From the NCBI RefSeq assembly GCF_001602525.1, contig NZ_LSYT01000011.1, positions 95,065-159,064 of the forward strand: a stretch of DNA of 64,000 bases, read 5' to 3'. The number at the start of each line of letters is the position of its first letter. Positions within the stretch are counted from its first letter, which is position 1. A program made the translations under genes and the position numbers. The notes under the pieces are model-generated. The model had not been told where the DNA came from and did not search any database. It saw only the letters and a program-made list of their open reading frames with translations. Below are positions 16,501 through 25,611 of this stretch, one piece after another. The stretch comes from Flavobacterium chilense (GTDB taxonomy: Bacteria; Bacteroidota; Bacteroidia; Flavobacteriales; Flavobacteriaceae).

Positions 16501-16535
16501 AAAAAAGCCCTGAATAAATATATTCAGGGCTTTTT
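16501..16535 (-). terminator. Terminator of the rpsB-tsf operon
   Basis: A 15-16 bp stem (AAAAAGCCCTGAATA with TATTCAGGGCTTTTT) 20 nt beyond the tsf stop codon. It is symmetrical enough to act in both directions. Confidence 0.85.
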
Positions 16536-16554
16536 ATATTGAAATAATAATATA

Positions 16555-17517
16555 TTAACCTAAAGTAACTCTTTTGAAACCTGTGATTTCAACGTTGAAT
16601 CCTTTAACGTAATCACCAACTTTTTTACTATCGTCTTTGATAAAGTTTTGATCTAACAAAGCTTTCTCTTGATCTAAAGTAGTGTTGTCAGAGATAAAAC
16701 GTTGCACTTTTCCTGGGATAATTTTGTCCCAAATTTGCTCTGGTTTACCTTCAGCTTTTAATTCAGCTTTAGCATCTTCTTCAGCTTGTTTTAAAACTTC
16801 TTCAGTCAATTGAGAGAAAGAAATATATTTAGGAACATTTTTTAAAGTTTTTCCTAAACGTTTTGCTTCTTCATTATCTTTTTCGATTACAGCAATACGA
16901 GCAGCAAGTTCAGATTCAACAAAAGCAGGATCAAAATCTTTGTAAGATAATGTATCAGCTCCCATAGAAGCAACTTGCATAGAAACATCTTTAGTTAAAA
17001 CGTCAGCGTTAGGAATTGCAGCAGAAATTGCAGTTAAAGCAGCAATTTTGTTAACGTGAACATAAGATCCAACGAAAGCACCTTCTAAAATTTCGAAACC
17101 ACCGATTTCGATTTTCTCACCGATAACACCTGTTTGCTCGATTAATTTTTCAGCAACAGTAATTCCGTTAAAATCAGAAGCTAAAAATTCTTCTTTAGAA
17201 GAGAAGTTAATAGCTCTTTCTACTAAATCTTTAGCTAAAGTTACGAAAGCTTCATTTTTACCTACGAAGTCAGTTTCGCAGTTTAAAGTGATGATAGCTC
17301 CTTTAGTGTTGTCTGCATTGATAAAAGAAACAGCAGCTCCTTCAGAAGACTCACGGTCAGAACGGTTAGCAGCAACTTTTTGTCCTTTTTCTCTAAGGAC
17401 TTGTATAGCTTTATCGAAATCTCCATCAGCTTCAACTAAAGCTTTTTTACAGTCCATCATTCCGGCACCTGTAGATTGTCTTAATTTATTTACGTCTGCA
17501 GCAGTAATTGTTGCCAT
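16555..17517 (-). CDS. tsf: Elongation factor Ts
   Basis: 320 residues. Guanine-nucleotide exchange factor for EF-Tu. The N-terminal UBA-like domain and exchange motif 'VNKLRQSTGAGMMDCKKALVEADGDFDKAIQVLREKG' region is present; the core 'TDFVGKNEAF' follows at about residue 80. It is longer than E. coli EF-Ts (283), as is common in Bacteroidota. Encoded 136 nt after rpsB, in the universal rpsB-tsf order. Confidence 0.97.
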   Translation of the reverse strand: MATITAADVNKLRQSTGAGMMDCKKALVEADGDFDKAIQVLREKGQKVAANRSDRESSEGAAVSFINADNTKGAIITLNCETDFVGKNEAFVTLAKDLVERAINFSSKEEFLASDFNGITVAEKLIEQTGVIGEKIEIGGFEILEGAFVGSYVHVNKIAALTAISAAIPNADVLTKDVSMQVASMGADTLSYKDFDPAFVESELAARIAVIEKDNEEAKRLGKTLKNVPKYISFSQLTEEVLKQAEEDAKAELKAEGKPEQIWDKIIPGKVQRFISDNTTLDQEKALLDQNFIKDDSKKVGDYVKGFNVEITGFKRVTLG

Positions 17518-17653
17518 AATATTTTGAATTTTAATGTTAAAAGTAAAAATTCCATCTTTTAAATTCTAAACTCCAATTTTATTAAATTATCAACATAACG
17601 TTTTTAATTTGTATTTGGATTTTAGAATTTAAAATTTGGAATTTAAATTTGAT

Positions 17654-18424
17654 TTATTCTTCAGTTGCAGGAGCAGCTTCTGCTTCAACAGCAGGAGTAG
17701 CTTCTTCAGCAGGAGCTTCAGTCTCTTTTTCAGAACCTCTGTCAGAAAGACCTTCGATTACTGCAGTAGTTACTAAAGATAAAATTTTGTCAATTGATTT
17801 AGAAGCATCATCATTTGCAGGAATAACGTAATCAACCTCTCTTGGGTCAGAATTCGTGTCAACCATTGCGAAAACTGGAATGTTTAATTTTTGTGCTTCT
17901 TTTATTGCGATGTGTTCAGCTTTGATATCTACTACGAACAATGCTGCAGGTAGTCTAGACATATCAGCAATTGAACCTAAGTTTTTCTCTAATTTAGCAC
18001 GTAAACGATCAACTTGCAAACGCTCTTTTTTAGAAAGAGTCATGAAAGTACCGTCTTTCTTCATTTTATCGATAGAAGACATTTTTTTAACTGCCTTTCT
18101 GATAGTTACGAAGTTAGTTAGCATTCCACCTGGCCATCTTTCAGTGATGTAAGGCATGTTTGCAGCTTTTGCTTTATCAGCAACGATGTCTTTTGCTTGT
18201 TTTTTGGTAGCTACGAATAAGATTTTTCTACCTGATGCAGCGATTTTTTTCAAAGCTTCGTTAGCTTCTTCAATTTTAGCTGCAGTTTTATATAGATTGA
18301 TAATGTGAATACCATTACGCTCCATATAAATGTAAGGAGCCATGTTTGGATCCCATTTTCTAGTCATGTGTCCGAAGTGAACACCTGCTTCTAGTAATTC
18401 TTTTACTTCTATTTTGTTTGCCAT
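17654..18424 (-). CDS. rpsB: 30S ribosomal protein S2
   Basis: 256 residues. 'LLEAGVHFGHMTRKWDPNMAPYI' style start and 'TERWPGGMLTNF', 'VVDIKAEHIAIKEAQKLNIPVFAMVDTNSDP' are S2 signatures. A low-complexity Ala/Glu-rich tail of about 30 residues closes the protein. The 5' leader of over 90 nt holds two hairpins, which suggests autogenous control like that known for E. coli rpsB. Confidence 0.98.
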   Translation of the reverse strand: MANKIEVKELLEAGVHFGHMTRKWDPNMAPYIYMERNGIHIINLYKTAAKIEEANEALKKIAASGRKILFVATKKQAKDIVADKAKAANMPYITERWPGGMLTNFVTIRKAVKKMSSIDKMKKDGTFMTLSKKERLQVDRLRAKLEKNLGSIADMSRLPAALFVVDIKAEHIAIKEAQKLNIPVFAMVDTNSDPREVDYVIPANDDASKSIDKILSLVTTAVIEGLSDRGSEKETEAPAEEATPAVEAEAAPATEE

Positions 18425-18455
18425 TTTTGTACTAGTTTACGTTCTGTTGATTAGC

Positions 18456-18523
18456 AATGTATAAATGGCGATTTCTCTGGCTTTATACATTTAGATGCTA
18501 AACTATATCCTACCTCGGTAGGA
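18456..18523 (-). promoter_or_regulatory. Structured leader of rpsB-tsf
   Basis: Two inverted repeats lie in the leader. TCCTACC-GA-GGTAGGA (18508-18523) is near the presumed 5' end; AATGTATAAA pairs with TTTATACATT (18456-18491) around a 16-nt loop containing GCC and a GCCA. Together they look like a ribosomal-protein leader. Binding by S2 is inference. Confidence 0.5.
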
Positions 18524-18526
18524 GAG

Positions 18527-18534
18527 CAACAATA
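18527..18534 (-). promoter_or_regulatory. Possible -7 element of rpsB
   Basis: TATTGTTG on the minus strand matches TAnnTTTG at 7 of 8 positions and would start transcription about at the first leader hairpin. Weak on its own. Confidence 0.35.
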
Positions 18535-18600
18535 ACTGTGTTTTTTAATTTCAATAAATAATTGATAATGTCTTGTCCCATTTGAACAAGACAGGTAATA

Positions 18601-18987
18601 TTAACGTTTAGAGAATTGGAATCTCTTACGAGCTTTCTTCTGACCGAATTTCTTACGTTCAACCATTCTTGGGTCTCTTGTTAATAAACCTTCTGGTTTT
18701 AAGATAGCTCTGTTTTCAGCGTTAACTTCACACATTACGCGTGCTAATGCCATTCTTACAGCTTCTGCCTGACCAGTTGAACCACCTCCGTAAACGTTTA
18801 CTTTTACATCAAAGTTGTTTACGTTTTCTGTCATAGACATTGGTTGTAAAACTTTGTATTGTAAAGTTGCAGTTGGAAAGTAAGTTGCGAATTCTTTTTT
18901 GTTTACAGTGATTTTACCTGTTCCTTCAGAAACATATACACGTGCAACAGCGGTTTTTCTTCTACCGATTTTGTGAATAACTCCCAT
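18601..18987 (-). CDS. rpsI: 30S ribosomal protein S9
   Basis: 128 residues. 'IGRRKTAVARVYVSEGTGKITVN' start and the basic C-terminus ending 'KKARKRFQFSKR' are typical; the final Lys-Arg tail reaches the P-site tRNA anticodon region. The start overlaps the rplM stop by one base (TAATG). An inverted repeat TGTCTTGT/ACAAGACA sits just beyond the stop (about 18568-18592), lacking a T run. Confidence 0.98.
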   Translation of the reverse strand: MGVIHKIGRRKTAVARVYVSEGTGKITVNKKEFATYFPTATLQYKVLQPMSMTENVNNFDVKVNVYGGGSTGQAEAVRMALARVMCEVNAENRAILKPEGLLTRDPRMVERKKFGQKKARKRFQFSKR

Positions 18988-19442
18988 TACTTAAGATCGT
19001 TTAGGTTAACAGTTCTAGGTTTTTGAGCTCCGTGAGTGTGCTCAGATCCTACAACAACATTTAGATTTCTAAAAAGTTCAGCTCCTAATTTGTTTTTAGG
19101 TAACATTCCTTTTACAGCTTTTTCTACTAATAATGCAGGGTTTTTAGATTGCAATACTTTAGCAGTTAAAGTTCTTTGTCCTCCTGGGTAACCTGTATGA
19201 CGCATGTAAATTTTGTCATTCATTTTTGTACCTGTAAGGTTAATTTTTTCTGAGTTGATAACAATTACGTTATCTCCACAGTCAACGTGCGGTGTGTAAC
19301 TTGGCTTGTACTTACCTCTTAAGATCATCGCAACCTTTGAAGCAAGACGTCCTAAGTTGTGACCTTCTGCATCAACAACAATCCACTCTTTAGTTACAGT
19401 GGCTTTGCTAGCTGAAATTGTCTTGTAGCTTAATGCGTCCAT
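18987..19442 (-). CDS. rplM: 50S ribosomal protein L13
   Basis: 151 residues. 'WIVVDAEGHNLGRLASKVAMILRGKYKPSYTPHVDCGDNVIVIN' pieces and 'MRHTGYPGG' are L13 signatures. First gene of the rplM-rpsI pair; stop and next start overlap by one base. The promoter and a 5' hairpin lie immediately upstream. Confidence 0.98.
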   Translation of the reverse strand: MDALSYKTISASKATVTKEWIVVDAEGHNLGRLASKVAMILRGKYKPSYTPHVDCGDNVIVINSEKINLTGTKMNDKIYMRHTGYPGGQRTLTAKVLQSKNPALLVEKAVKGMLPKNKLGAELFRNLNVVVGSEHTHGAQKPRTVNLNDLK

Positions 19443-19465
19443 AATATTATTTTAATTAAACATTC

Positions 19466-19493
19466 CATCCCCAATAAAGGGGATGCAAAAGTA
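19466..19493 (-). promoter_or_regulatory. rplM -7 element followed directly by a hairpin
   Basis: On the minus strand TACTTTTG (19493 to 19486) is followed without a gap by CATCCCC-TTTATT-GGGGATG (19485 to 19466), a perfect 7-bp stem. The hairpin would be at or just after the transcription start of the rplM-rpsI mRNA. Confidence 0.55.
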
Positions 19494-19576
19494 CAATTAA
19501 TTATTTTAAAACCAAATACCTGAAAAGAATATTTTATCTGCTGAAAATCAGGGCATCAGTTTTCTATTTAAAACAA

Positions 19577-19614
19577 TAAAAAAAAACCACCTTCAGAATA
19601 ACGCGAAGGTGGTT
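19577..19614 (-). terminator. Terminator of the ferritin-like operon
   Basis: AACCACCTTC (19585-19594) and GAAGGTGGTT (19605-19614) form a 10-bp stem with a T run on the minus strand. Confidence 0.85.
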
Positions 19615-19636
19615 CAATATTTAGAATTGTTTTTTA

Positions 19637-20449
19637 CTAAACAATAAATAAATTGGCAATATCAACGACTTGTTGTGTCGTAAGTGGTTCATCATAAGCT
19701 TCTGAGCCTGCGGCAGCGCCAAATGCAGTTGCTGTGTTAAATCCTGCCTGAACAGTAACGCCTTCGCCATTATATACAGCTTGTGTCTGACTAGGCATTC
19801 CCGGACCTCTTTCGTCGTTTGTAATCCATCCTTTTAATTTTCTCAATCGTCGTACTTCTGAAGCATGACGTGCTTCTACAGAGTGAATCTGTAATGCGGC
19901 AGTCAATAAATCAGGTGTCGAAATTAGATTTCCTGCCTGACCTTTGTAGGCTCTTACGCCAGTATCCTCAAAAGCCTGAGCCAGTGCTAAAAAAGTTGGA
20001 TAATCATGAAACGGATCAAATGCGCCTCCAACTGTAAAATCAAAAGTAGGTTTAGGAACAAAGTTTGCACTTGCTGTTCCGCCTAGTCCTGCAATCAAAA
20101 ATTTAACATGATTGGATTCGTGAGCAGCTATTTGTTGAAAAACTTTTAAGTCACGACCTCCATTTTCTGATGCCGGAATTACTCCGGAATCTAATGCCAT
20201 AGCGTAAAATTCATTTTCCAGATATTCTAGTGTTAATGCAAACTGCAAAGCCCCAATCGGCGTTGCTGGTGTTGCAGTGATTGGTTTTGCGAATGCTTTA
20301 TTGGCCATTGCAGACAATCCGAATGGGATTGAAGCGTATGCCAGTGTTTTTCCTATATTTGCAAACTGATTAAAACTGTCTCTTCTTGAACCAGTGCTTC
20401 TCATTAAGCTGTCATCAGTAAATGTCTCTATAAATTTTAAAATATTCAT
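19637..20449 (-). CDS. Ferritin-like domain protein
   Basis: 270 residues. Resembles the Ferritin_2 / desiccation-related protein family: a four-helix bundle with 'LEYLENEFYAMAL', 'HESNHVKFLI', 'AQAFEDTGVRAYKG' and 'ALQIHSVEARHASEVRRLR', which provide Glu and His residues suited to a di-iron site. A hydrophobic stretch near residues 30-55 may be an export signal behind a charged N-terminus; this is uncertain. It is 26 nt after a paralogous gene and is co-transcribed with it. Iron binding or stress protection is plausible, not shown. Confidence 0.85.
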   Translation of the reverse strand: MNILKFIETFTDDSLMRSTGSRRDSFNQFANIGKTLAYASIPFGLSAMANKAFAKPITATPATPIGALQFALTLEYLENEFYAMALDSGVIPASENGGRDLKVFQQIAAHESNHVKFLIAGLGGTASANFVPKPTFDFTVGGAFDPFHDYPTFLALAQAFEDTGVRAYKGQAGNLISTPDLLTAALQIHSVEARHASEVRRLRKLKGWITNDERGPGMPSQTQAVYNGEGVTVQAGFNTATAFGAAAGSEAYDEPLTTQQVVDIANLFIV

Positions 20450-20475
20450 AATTTCTAAGTTTTAGCTAGTTAAGA

Positions 20476-21222
20476 TTAAGGTAAATATTTGGCAGTAAAT
20501 TTTGTGGTAATAAAGCCTCCGGCAATTGGTAGAATTTTAGAAGGATCTTTAGCAACATCCAAACCAGTTGATGTGCTAATAATATCATCGCCAGCAAAAT
20601 CCTTAGAATTAGGATTGATTAAACTTCTGATTGCTGATGCGTGCCTCGCTTCGACAGAAACAATTTTTCCGGCTAATAATAAATAGTCGGCACTTTTAAT
20701 TAGTTTTCCGGCTCCGTTGTAAGCTGCAACACCTGTGTCCTCAAGTGCTTTTGCTGTTGCAAGAACATCAGTACGGCTATTAAAGTTTAGAGAACCATAA
20801 TTAAAAGCTAAAGTTGGAAGCAACTGAGTGCTTGGATTGGGAAGTGCACCGGTCAAAGCAGCTTTAAAAAAATCTCTGTGAATTACTTCATGATGATACA
20901 GGTCAGTTAATACCTGACGTTCAACATCATTAAAAGCACTGTTGAAACTTGTAGAATTTACAACTTTAGTATAAAAGTCGGCTTCCAGTTGTTCCAGAGC
21001 ATAAGCATAAGTTAATACTCCAAAATCCCCAGAACCTAAGTCGAATACGCCATTTCTAATTCCTGGTAACGAGGTATCTTCCGGCCCGTTATCGTCATCA
21101 TTGTTGCTGCATCCAGCCAAAACCAAACCTGCAGTAACTAATGTTAGTCCGCTGAGCTTCAGAAAGCTCCTTCTGTTATTCAGTGAAGGGTCAACTTCAT
21201 GAATTTTAACTTCGTTTTTCAT
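20476..21222 (-). CDS. Ferritin-like domain lipoprotein
   Basis: 248 residues from Met3 of the longest frame. 'NNRRSFLKLSGLTLVTAGLVLAGC' pieces combine a twin-arginine-like start with a lipobox cysteine, so export and lipidation are likely. The body repeats the paralogue's pattern: 'YALEQLEADFYTKV', 'HHEVIHRDFFKAAL', 'AKALEDTGVAAYNG', 'KIVSVEARHASAIRSL'. It lies 26 nt upstream of the second ferritin-like gene. The pair may form a mixed assembly; that is inference. A palindrome sits just upstream of its start. Confidence 0.85.
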   Translation of the reverse strand: MKNEVKIHEVDPSLNNRRSFLKLSGLTLVTAGLVLAGCSNNDDDNGPEDTSLPGIRNGVFDLGSGDFGVLTYAYALEQLEADFYTKVVNSTSFNSAFNDVERQVLTDLYHHEVIHRDFFKAALTGALPNPSTQLLPTLAFNYGSLNFNSRTDVLATAKALEDTGVAAYNGAGKLIKSADYLLLAGKIVSVEARHASAIRSLINPNSKDFAGDDIISTSTGLDVAKDPSKILPIAGGFITTKFTAKYLP

Positions 21223-21241
21223 AATCAAGGTCTTTTAAAAG

Positions 21242-21268
21242 GTTAATAACGTGTATTAGGTTATTAAC
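21242..21268. promoter_or_regulatory. Inverted repeat upstream of the ferritin-like operon
   Basis: GTTAATAAC and GTTATTAAC, 9-bp perfect arms with a 9-bp spacer, 20 bp before the ferritin-like lipoprotein ATG. It could be a protein operator or an RNA hairpin in the leader. Confidence 0.4.
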
Positions 21269-21357
21269 GAAATTTTATGAGATGCGGTTTTGGAAAATCG
21301 AAGTATTTTAAATTTATTTTAAAAACACCTTATAAATTCAAATACTAATGCGTGTTT

Positions 21358-21390
21358 TTTGTTTTATTTTAGGTAATTCTACTATATTTG
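21358..21390 (+). promoter_or_regulatory. Promoter of the LacI-type regulator
   Basis: TTTG (21358-21361) and TATATTTG (21383-21390) with 21 bp between, 25 nt before the ATG. Confidence 0.55.
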
Positions 21391-21415
21391 TATTAATTAC
21401 ATAAAATAGTATTAA

Positions 21416-22444
21416 ATGAAAGCTAAAGCAACTCTAAAACAAATTGCGAAAGAACTTGGTGTTTCTGTATCGACGGTTTCTAAGGCATTAAATGATAGCC
21501 CTGAAATTAGTGAGCAAACGAAGGTGAAGATTAAGGAGTATGCCAAACTCAAAAATTATAAACCAAATGTTATTGGTCTGAATTTAAAGAATCGTAAGAC
21601 TAAAACAATTGGTGTAATTATACCTAATATATTGAACTCCTTTTTTGCAAAGGTTTTTAGTGGTATCGAAAAAGTAGCAGATAAAAAAGGATATAATGTA
21701 ATTACCTGTATTTCGAATGAATCTCTGGAAAAAGAAATTCATACACTTGAAATGTTGAGCAATGGTACTATTGACGGATTTATTTTATCTGTTTCTGAGG
21801 AGGCTCAAAAACTTCAGGATTACAATCATTTCTCTGCTATCATAAATGACGGAACTCCAATTGTAATGTTTGATCGTATTGCGGATGAAGTGGATTGTGA
21901 TAAAGTAGTGGTTGATGATTTCGATTCGGCATTAAATTCTACACAGCACTTAATTAATTTAGGATGTAAAAATATTGCCCTGATTTCTTCTGTTGATAAT
22001 CTGAGTGTTGGAAAATTAAGAGCTGACGGATATTTGAAGGCTCTAAAAGACAATAATATTCCAATAAACGAAAAAATCATTCTTCGTACCGATTCTGAAG
22101 AAGATATGAAAGCTAAAATTGATGCTATTTTTGAAAATAAAATTGATGCTATTTTTGCTTTGGATGAAAATGATTCAGTTGCCGCATTAAGAGTAAGCCT
22201 GAAAAAAGGATATAGGGTTCCTGAAGATATTTCGATAATAGGTTTTGCTGACGGAATTCTGGCTTCAAGACGTTTGTCGCCAAGTTTAACTACGGTAAGC
22301 CAGCACGGAATTGAAATTGGAGAAGTTGCTGCCAAAAGATTAATCCAAAGATTAGAAGAGCCGGAAGGAGAAACATCAGATTATGAAACTATCGTTATCA
22401 AAACAAAATTGAAAGAACGAGAGTCAACTAGAAAATCTAAATAA
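21416..22444 (+). CDS. LacI/GalR-family transcriptional regulator
   Basis: 342 residues. N-terminal LacI helix-turn-helix and hinge helix (about 3-60: 'TLKQIAKELGVSVSTVSKALN', 'KPNVIGLNLK') and a periplasmic-binding-like effector domain ('IGVIIPNILNSFFAKVFSGIE', 'DRIADEVDCDKVVVDD', 'DISIIGFADG'). Such proteins usually sense a sugar, but no sugar operon adjoins. It is divergent from the ferritin-like operon, and has its own terminator, so the target genes are unknown. Confidence 0.93.
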   Translation: MKAKATLKQIAKELGVSVSTVSKALNDSPEISEQTKVKIKEYAKLKNYKPNVIGLNLKNRKTKTIGVIIPNILNSFFAKVFSGIEKVADKKGYNVITCISNESLEKEIHTLEMLSNGTIDGFILSVSEEAQKLQDYNHFSAIINDGTPIVMFDRIADEVDCDKVVVDDFDSALNSTQHLINLGCKNIALISSVDNLSVGKLRADGYLKALKDNNIPINEKIILRTDSEEDMKAKIDAIFENKIDAIFALDENDSVAALRVSLKKGYRVPEDISIIGFADGILASRRLSPSLTTVSQHGIEIGEVAAKRLIQRLEEPEGETSDYETIVIKTKLKERESTRKSK

Positions 22445-22450
22445 TAAAGA

Positions 22451-22482
22451 AAAACCATCAGCAGAAACTGATGGTTTTTTTT
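22451..22482 (+). terminator. Terminator after the LacI-type gene
   Basis: AAAACCATCAG and CTGATGGTTTT form an 11-bp stem with a 6-nt loop and a long T run. Confidence 0.88.
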
Positions 22483-22538
22483 ATGGTTAATTTAAAGATG
22501 GTTCTTTTAAAAGGTAGCATCATTAAAATCTAAAACTA

Positions 22539-25379
22539 TTAATGTGCTTCCAGCCAGTCTTTACCTAATCCAAGTTCAACATCTAAAGGTACACTCATAA
22601 TAAAAGCATTTTCCATTTCGTGTTTGATCATTGGCTGAATTTTTTCGAGTTCGTCGTTGTGAACATCGAACACAAGCTCATCATGAACCTGAAGTAACAT
22701 TTTAGATTTCCAGTTTTCTTCTTTTAGTTTCTTATGAATGTTAATCATGGCAATCTTAATCACATCGGCAGCGCTTCCCTGAATTGGCGCATTTACAGCA
22801 TTTCGTTCAGCAGCACTACGAACTACGGCATTTGCCGAATTAATGTCTTTTAAATAACGACGACGGCCTAAAATCGTTTGTACATAGCCTTTTTCGCGGG
22901 CAAATTCGATTTGTTCCTGAATGTATGATTTTAATCTAGGGTATGTTTTGTAATATGCTTCGATCAAAGCAGCACTTTCGCTTCTTGATAACGAAGTCTG
23001 ATTACTTAATCCAAAAGCAGAGACACCATATATGATTCCGAAGTTTACTGTTTTGGCGTTGCTTCTTTGTTCGCGCGAAACTTGGTCTAAAGGCACATCA
23101 AAAACTTTTGCAGCAGTGGCTTTGTGAATATCTTCTCCGTTTTGAAAAGCAGCAATCATATTTTCTTCACCACTTAAGGCGGCAATAATCCTTAATTCAA
23201 TTTGCGAGTAATCGGCAGAAATTAAAGTGTAGTTTTCATCACGGGCAACAAAAGCTTTACGAATCTGACGACCTCTTTCGGTACGAATCGGGATGTTTTG
23301 TAAGTTTGGATTATTAGAACTCAAACGGCCTGTTGCGGCAACAGTTTGCATATAATCGGTATGAACACGCAATGTTTTTTTGTCTACCTGTTCCGGTAAA
23401 GCTAAGATATAAGTACTTTGTAGTTTTACCATTTGACGCCAATCCAGAATTTGTTTTACAATTGGATTGTCGTTTGCCAAATAGGTTAAAACTTCTTCAC
23501 CGGTAGCATATTGACCTGTTTTGGTTTTCTTTTGTTTTGCTCCGCCAATTTTTAATTTATCAAATAAAATATCTCCTAATTGTTTTGGGGAAGCCAGATT
23601 GAATTTCTCGCCGGCAGTTTCGTATATTTTTTCTTCTAAAGATTTGATTTCAACATCCATTTCTTTAGACATTTCTTTTAAGAAATTAACATCCAGACGA
23701 ATTCCTTCTGTCTCCATTGCAGCCAGAACGCTTACAAGCGGAATTTCGATTTCATCAAATAACTTTTTAGTTTCAGTTTTATCTAATTCTGTAGTAAAAA
23801 TTTCTTTTAACTGTAGCGTCACGTCAGCATCTTCAGCAGCATATTCTTTGATGTCTTCTAACGCTACTTCGCGCATTGAGATCTGATTCTTTCCTTTTTT
23901 ACCAATTAAAGTTTCAATTGATTTTGGAGAATATTTTAAATAGGTTTCAGATAAAATATCCATATTATGACGCATATCCGGATTGATCAGATAGTGTGCA
24001 ATCATAGTGTCAAAAAGTTTTCCTTTTACAGCAATGCCATAGTTAGAAAGTATTTTTAAGTCGTATTTTAAATTCTGACCTATTTTTTCGATGTCTTCAT
24101 TTTCAAAAAATGGTCTGAATTTTTCAATTAAAACCTGAGCTTCTTCCTGATTTTCCGGAAACGGAATGTAGAATGCTTTTCCTTTTTCATAAGAAAATGA
24201 CATTCCGACTAATTCAGCATGCAAAGCGTCTAAACCGGTCGTTTCAGTATCAAAACAAACGGCAGTTTGCTTTTGTAGATTTTGTAAAAGCAATTTAATA
24301 CCTAAGTCACCTTCAATAGCCTGATAGGAGTGAGGTGTGTTTTCTAAAGTATTGTAGAACGAAGTTCTGGTTTCGGTATCTTCATTCGTTGTTTCTCCGC
24401 CTCCAAAAAGGTCAAACTGATCTTCGTTTTTAGGTTGTGGTTTCTTGTATAATTTAGGATCAGGAGTATTGTTTACCAATTCGTTTCCTCCGTCAGTTTT
24501 AAATAAATTATCAAATTGTTCCGCCATTCTTCTAAATTCCAATTCCTGAAAAATAGCATCTGTTTTTTCAATATCAGGACGCGTTAATTCGTAATCATCT
24601 TCATTAAAAGTTACCGGACAATCCAATAATATAGTAGCCAGTTTTTTAGATAATAATCCTTTCTCTTTGTTGGCTTCGATATTCTCTTTCATTTTTCCTT
24701 TCAGCTTGTCTGTATTGGCTAAAAGGTTTTCCATGGTGCCAAATTCTTTTAAAAGCTTTTTGGCGGTTACTTCTCCAACTCCCGGAAGCCCAGGAATGTT
24801 ATCGGCAGCATCACCCATCATTCCAAGAAAATCAATTACTTGTTCAGGATGTTCGATTTCGAATTTCTGTAATACTTCAGGAACTCCCCAAATTTCGATT
24901 CCGTTACCCATACGTGCCGGTTTGTACATGAAAATATTTTCAGAAACCAGCTGGGCAAAATCCTTATCAGGAGTTACCATATAAACTTTATAATTTTCTT
25001 TTTCGGCTTGTTTGGCAATAGTTCCAATTAAATCATCGGCTTCAAAACCTTCAACTTCAATAATCGGAATATGCATTGCTTTTAATAATTCACATATATA
25101 AGGAACCGCAATTTTGATGGCTTCCGGAGTGACATCACGGTTTGCTTTATATTCAGGAAATATTTCGTTACGTAACTGGCTTCCGCCTTTATCGAAAGCT
25201 ACAGCCAGATGATCTGGTTTTTCTCTTTTAATAACATCCAAAAGGGAGTTCATGAACCCCATAATTGCAGATGTATCCATTCCTTTAGAGTTAATTCGCG
25301 GATTTTTTATAAAGGCATAATAACCACGAAAAATTAAAGCGTAAGCATCGAGAAGAAAAAGACGTTTTTGAGTTGACAT
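22539..25379 (-). CDS. polA: DNA polymerase I
   Basis: 946 residues, with all three domains. 5'-3' exonuclease at the N-terminus (about 1-290: 'LLDAYALIFRGYYAF', 'EADDLIGTIA', 'PGVGEVTAKKLL'), a 3'-5' exonuclease at about 340-530 with an intact DxE ('CFDTETTGLD'), and the polymerase domain ('SADYSQIELRI', 'RSNAKTVNFGIIYG', 'LLQVHDELVFDV'). Proofreading therefore seems active, unlike PolA of some lineages. A 12-bp palindrome TTGACTAGTCAA lies upstream at 25427-25438. Confidence 0.97.
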   Translation of the reverse strand: MSTQKRLFLLDAYALIFRGYYAFIKNPRINSKGMDTSAIMGFMNSLLDVIKREKPDHLAVAFDKGGSQLRNEIFPEYKANRDVTPEAIKIAVPYICELLKAMHIPIIEVEGFEADDLIGTIAKQAEKENYKVYMVTPDKDFAQLVSENIFMYKPARMGNGIEIWGVPEVLQKFEIEHPEQVIDFLGMMGDAADNIPGLPGVGEVTAKKLLKEFGTMENLLANTDKLKGKMKENIEANKEKGLLSKKLATILLDCPVTFNEDDYELTRPDIEKTDAIFQELEFRRMAEQFDNLFKTDGGNELVNNTPDPKLYKKPQPKNEDQFDLFGGGETTNEDTETRTSFYNTLENTPHSYQAIEGDLGIKLLLQNLQKQTAVCFDTETTGLDALHAELVGMSFSYEKGKAFYIPFPENQEEAQVLIEKFRPFFENEDIEKIGQNLKYDLKILSNYGIAVKGKLFDTMIAHYLINPDMRHNMDILSETYLKYSPKSIETLIGKKGKNQISMREVALEDIKEYAAEDADVTLQLKEIFTTELDKTETKKLFDEIEIPLVSVLAAMETEGIRLDVNFLKEMSKEMDVEIKSLEEKIYETAGEKFNLASPKQLGDILFDKLKIGGAKQKKTKTGQYATGEEVLTYLANDNPIVKQILDWRQMVKLQSTYILALPEQVDKKTLRVHTDYMQTVAATGRLSSNNPNLQNIPIRTERGRQIRKAFVARDENYTLISADYSQIELRIIAALSGEENMIAAFQNGEDIHKATAAKVFDVPLDQVSREQRSNAKTVNFGIIYGVSAFGLSNQTSLSRSESAALIEAYYKTYPRLKSYIQEQIEFAREKGYVQTILGRRRYLKDINSANAVVRSAAERNAVNAPIQGSAADVIKIAMINIHKKLKEENWKSKMLLQVHDELVFDVHNDELEKIQPMIKHEMENAFIMSVPLDVELGLGKDWLEAH

Positions 25380-25534
25380 AAAAAAAATATTAGTGTGTAA
25401 AAATAAACAATTGGCTTTAAATACAATTGACTAGTCAAAAATTAAACTAAAAAGATTTTCTCAGACCTTATATATCTTATGTGATAAAACCTTAAAAGTT
25501 AATGTGAAGTTAAAATATTTAGATTCGGTAATTT

Positions 25535-25569
25535 CTTCATTTTCTCTTCATATTACAGGGGTACATTTG
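25535..25569 (+). promoter_or_regulatory. Promoter with two CTTCAT direct repeats (small-protein cluster)
   Basis: CTTCAT at 25535-25540 and 25546-25551 (11-bp period), then TACATTTG (25562-25569). The second repeat starts exactly 16 bp before the -7 element and takes the place of the -33 box. An 11-bp tandem repeat at this position is typical of OmpR/PhoB-family activator sites. The same layout occurs at 28567-28601. Confidence 0.6.
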
Positions 25570-25611
25570 ATCTGTAAAATAAAAGGTATTAATCTTTAAA
25601 TATTAGAAATC

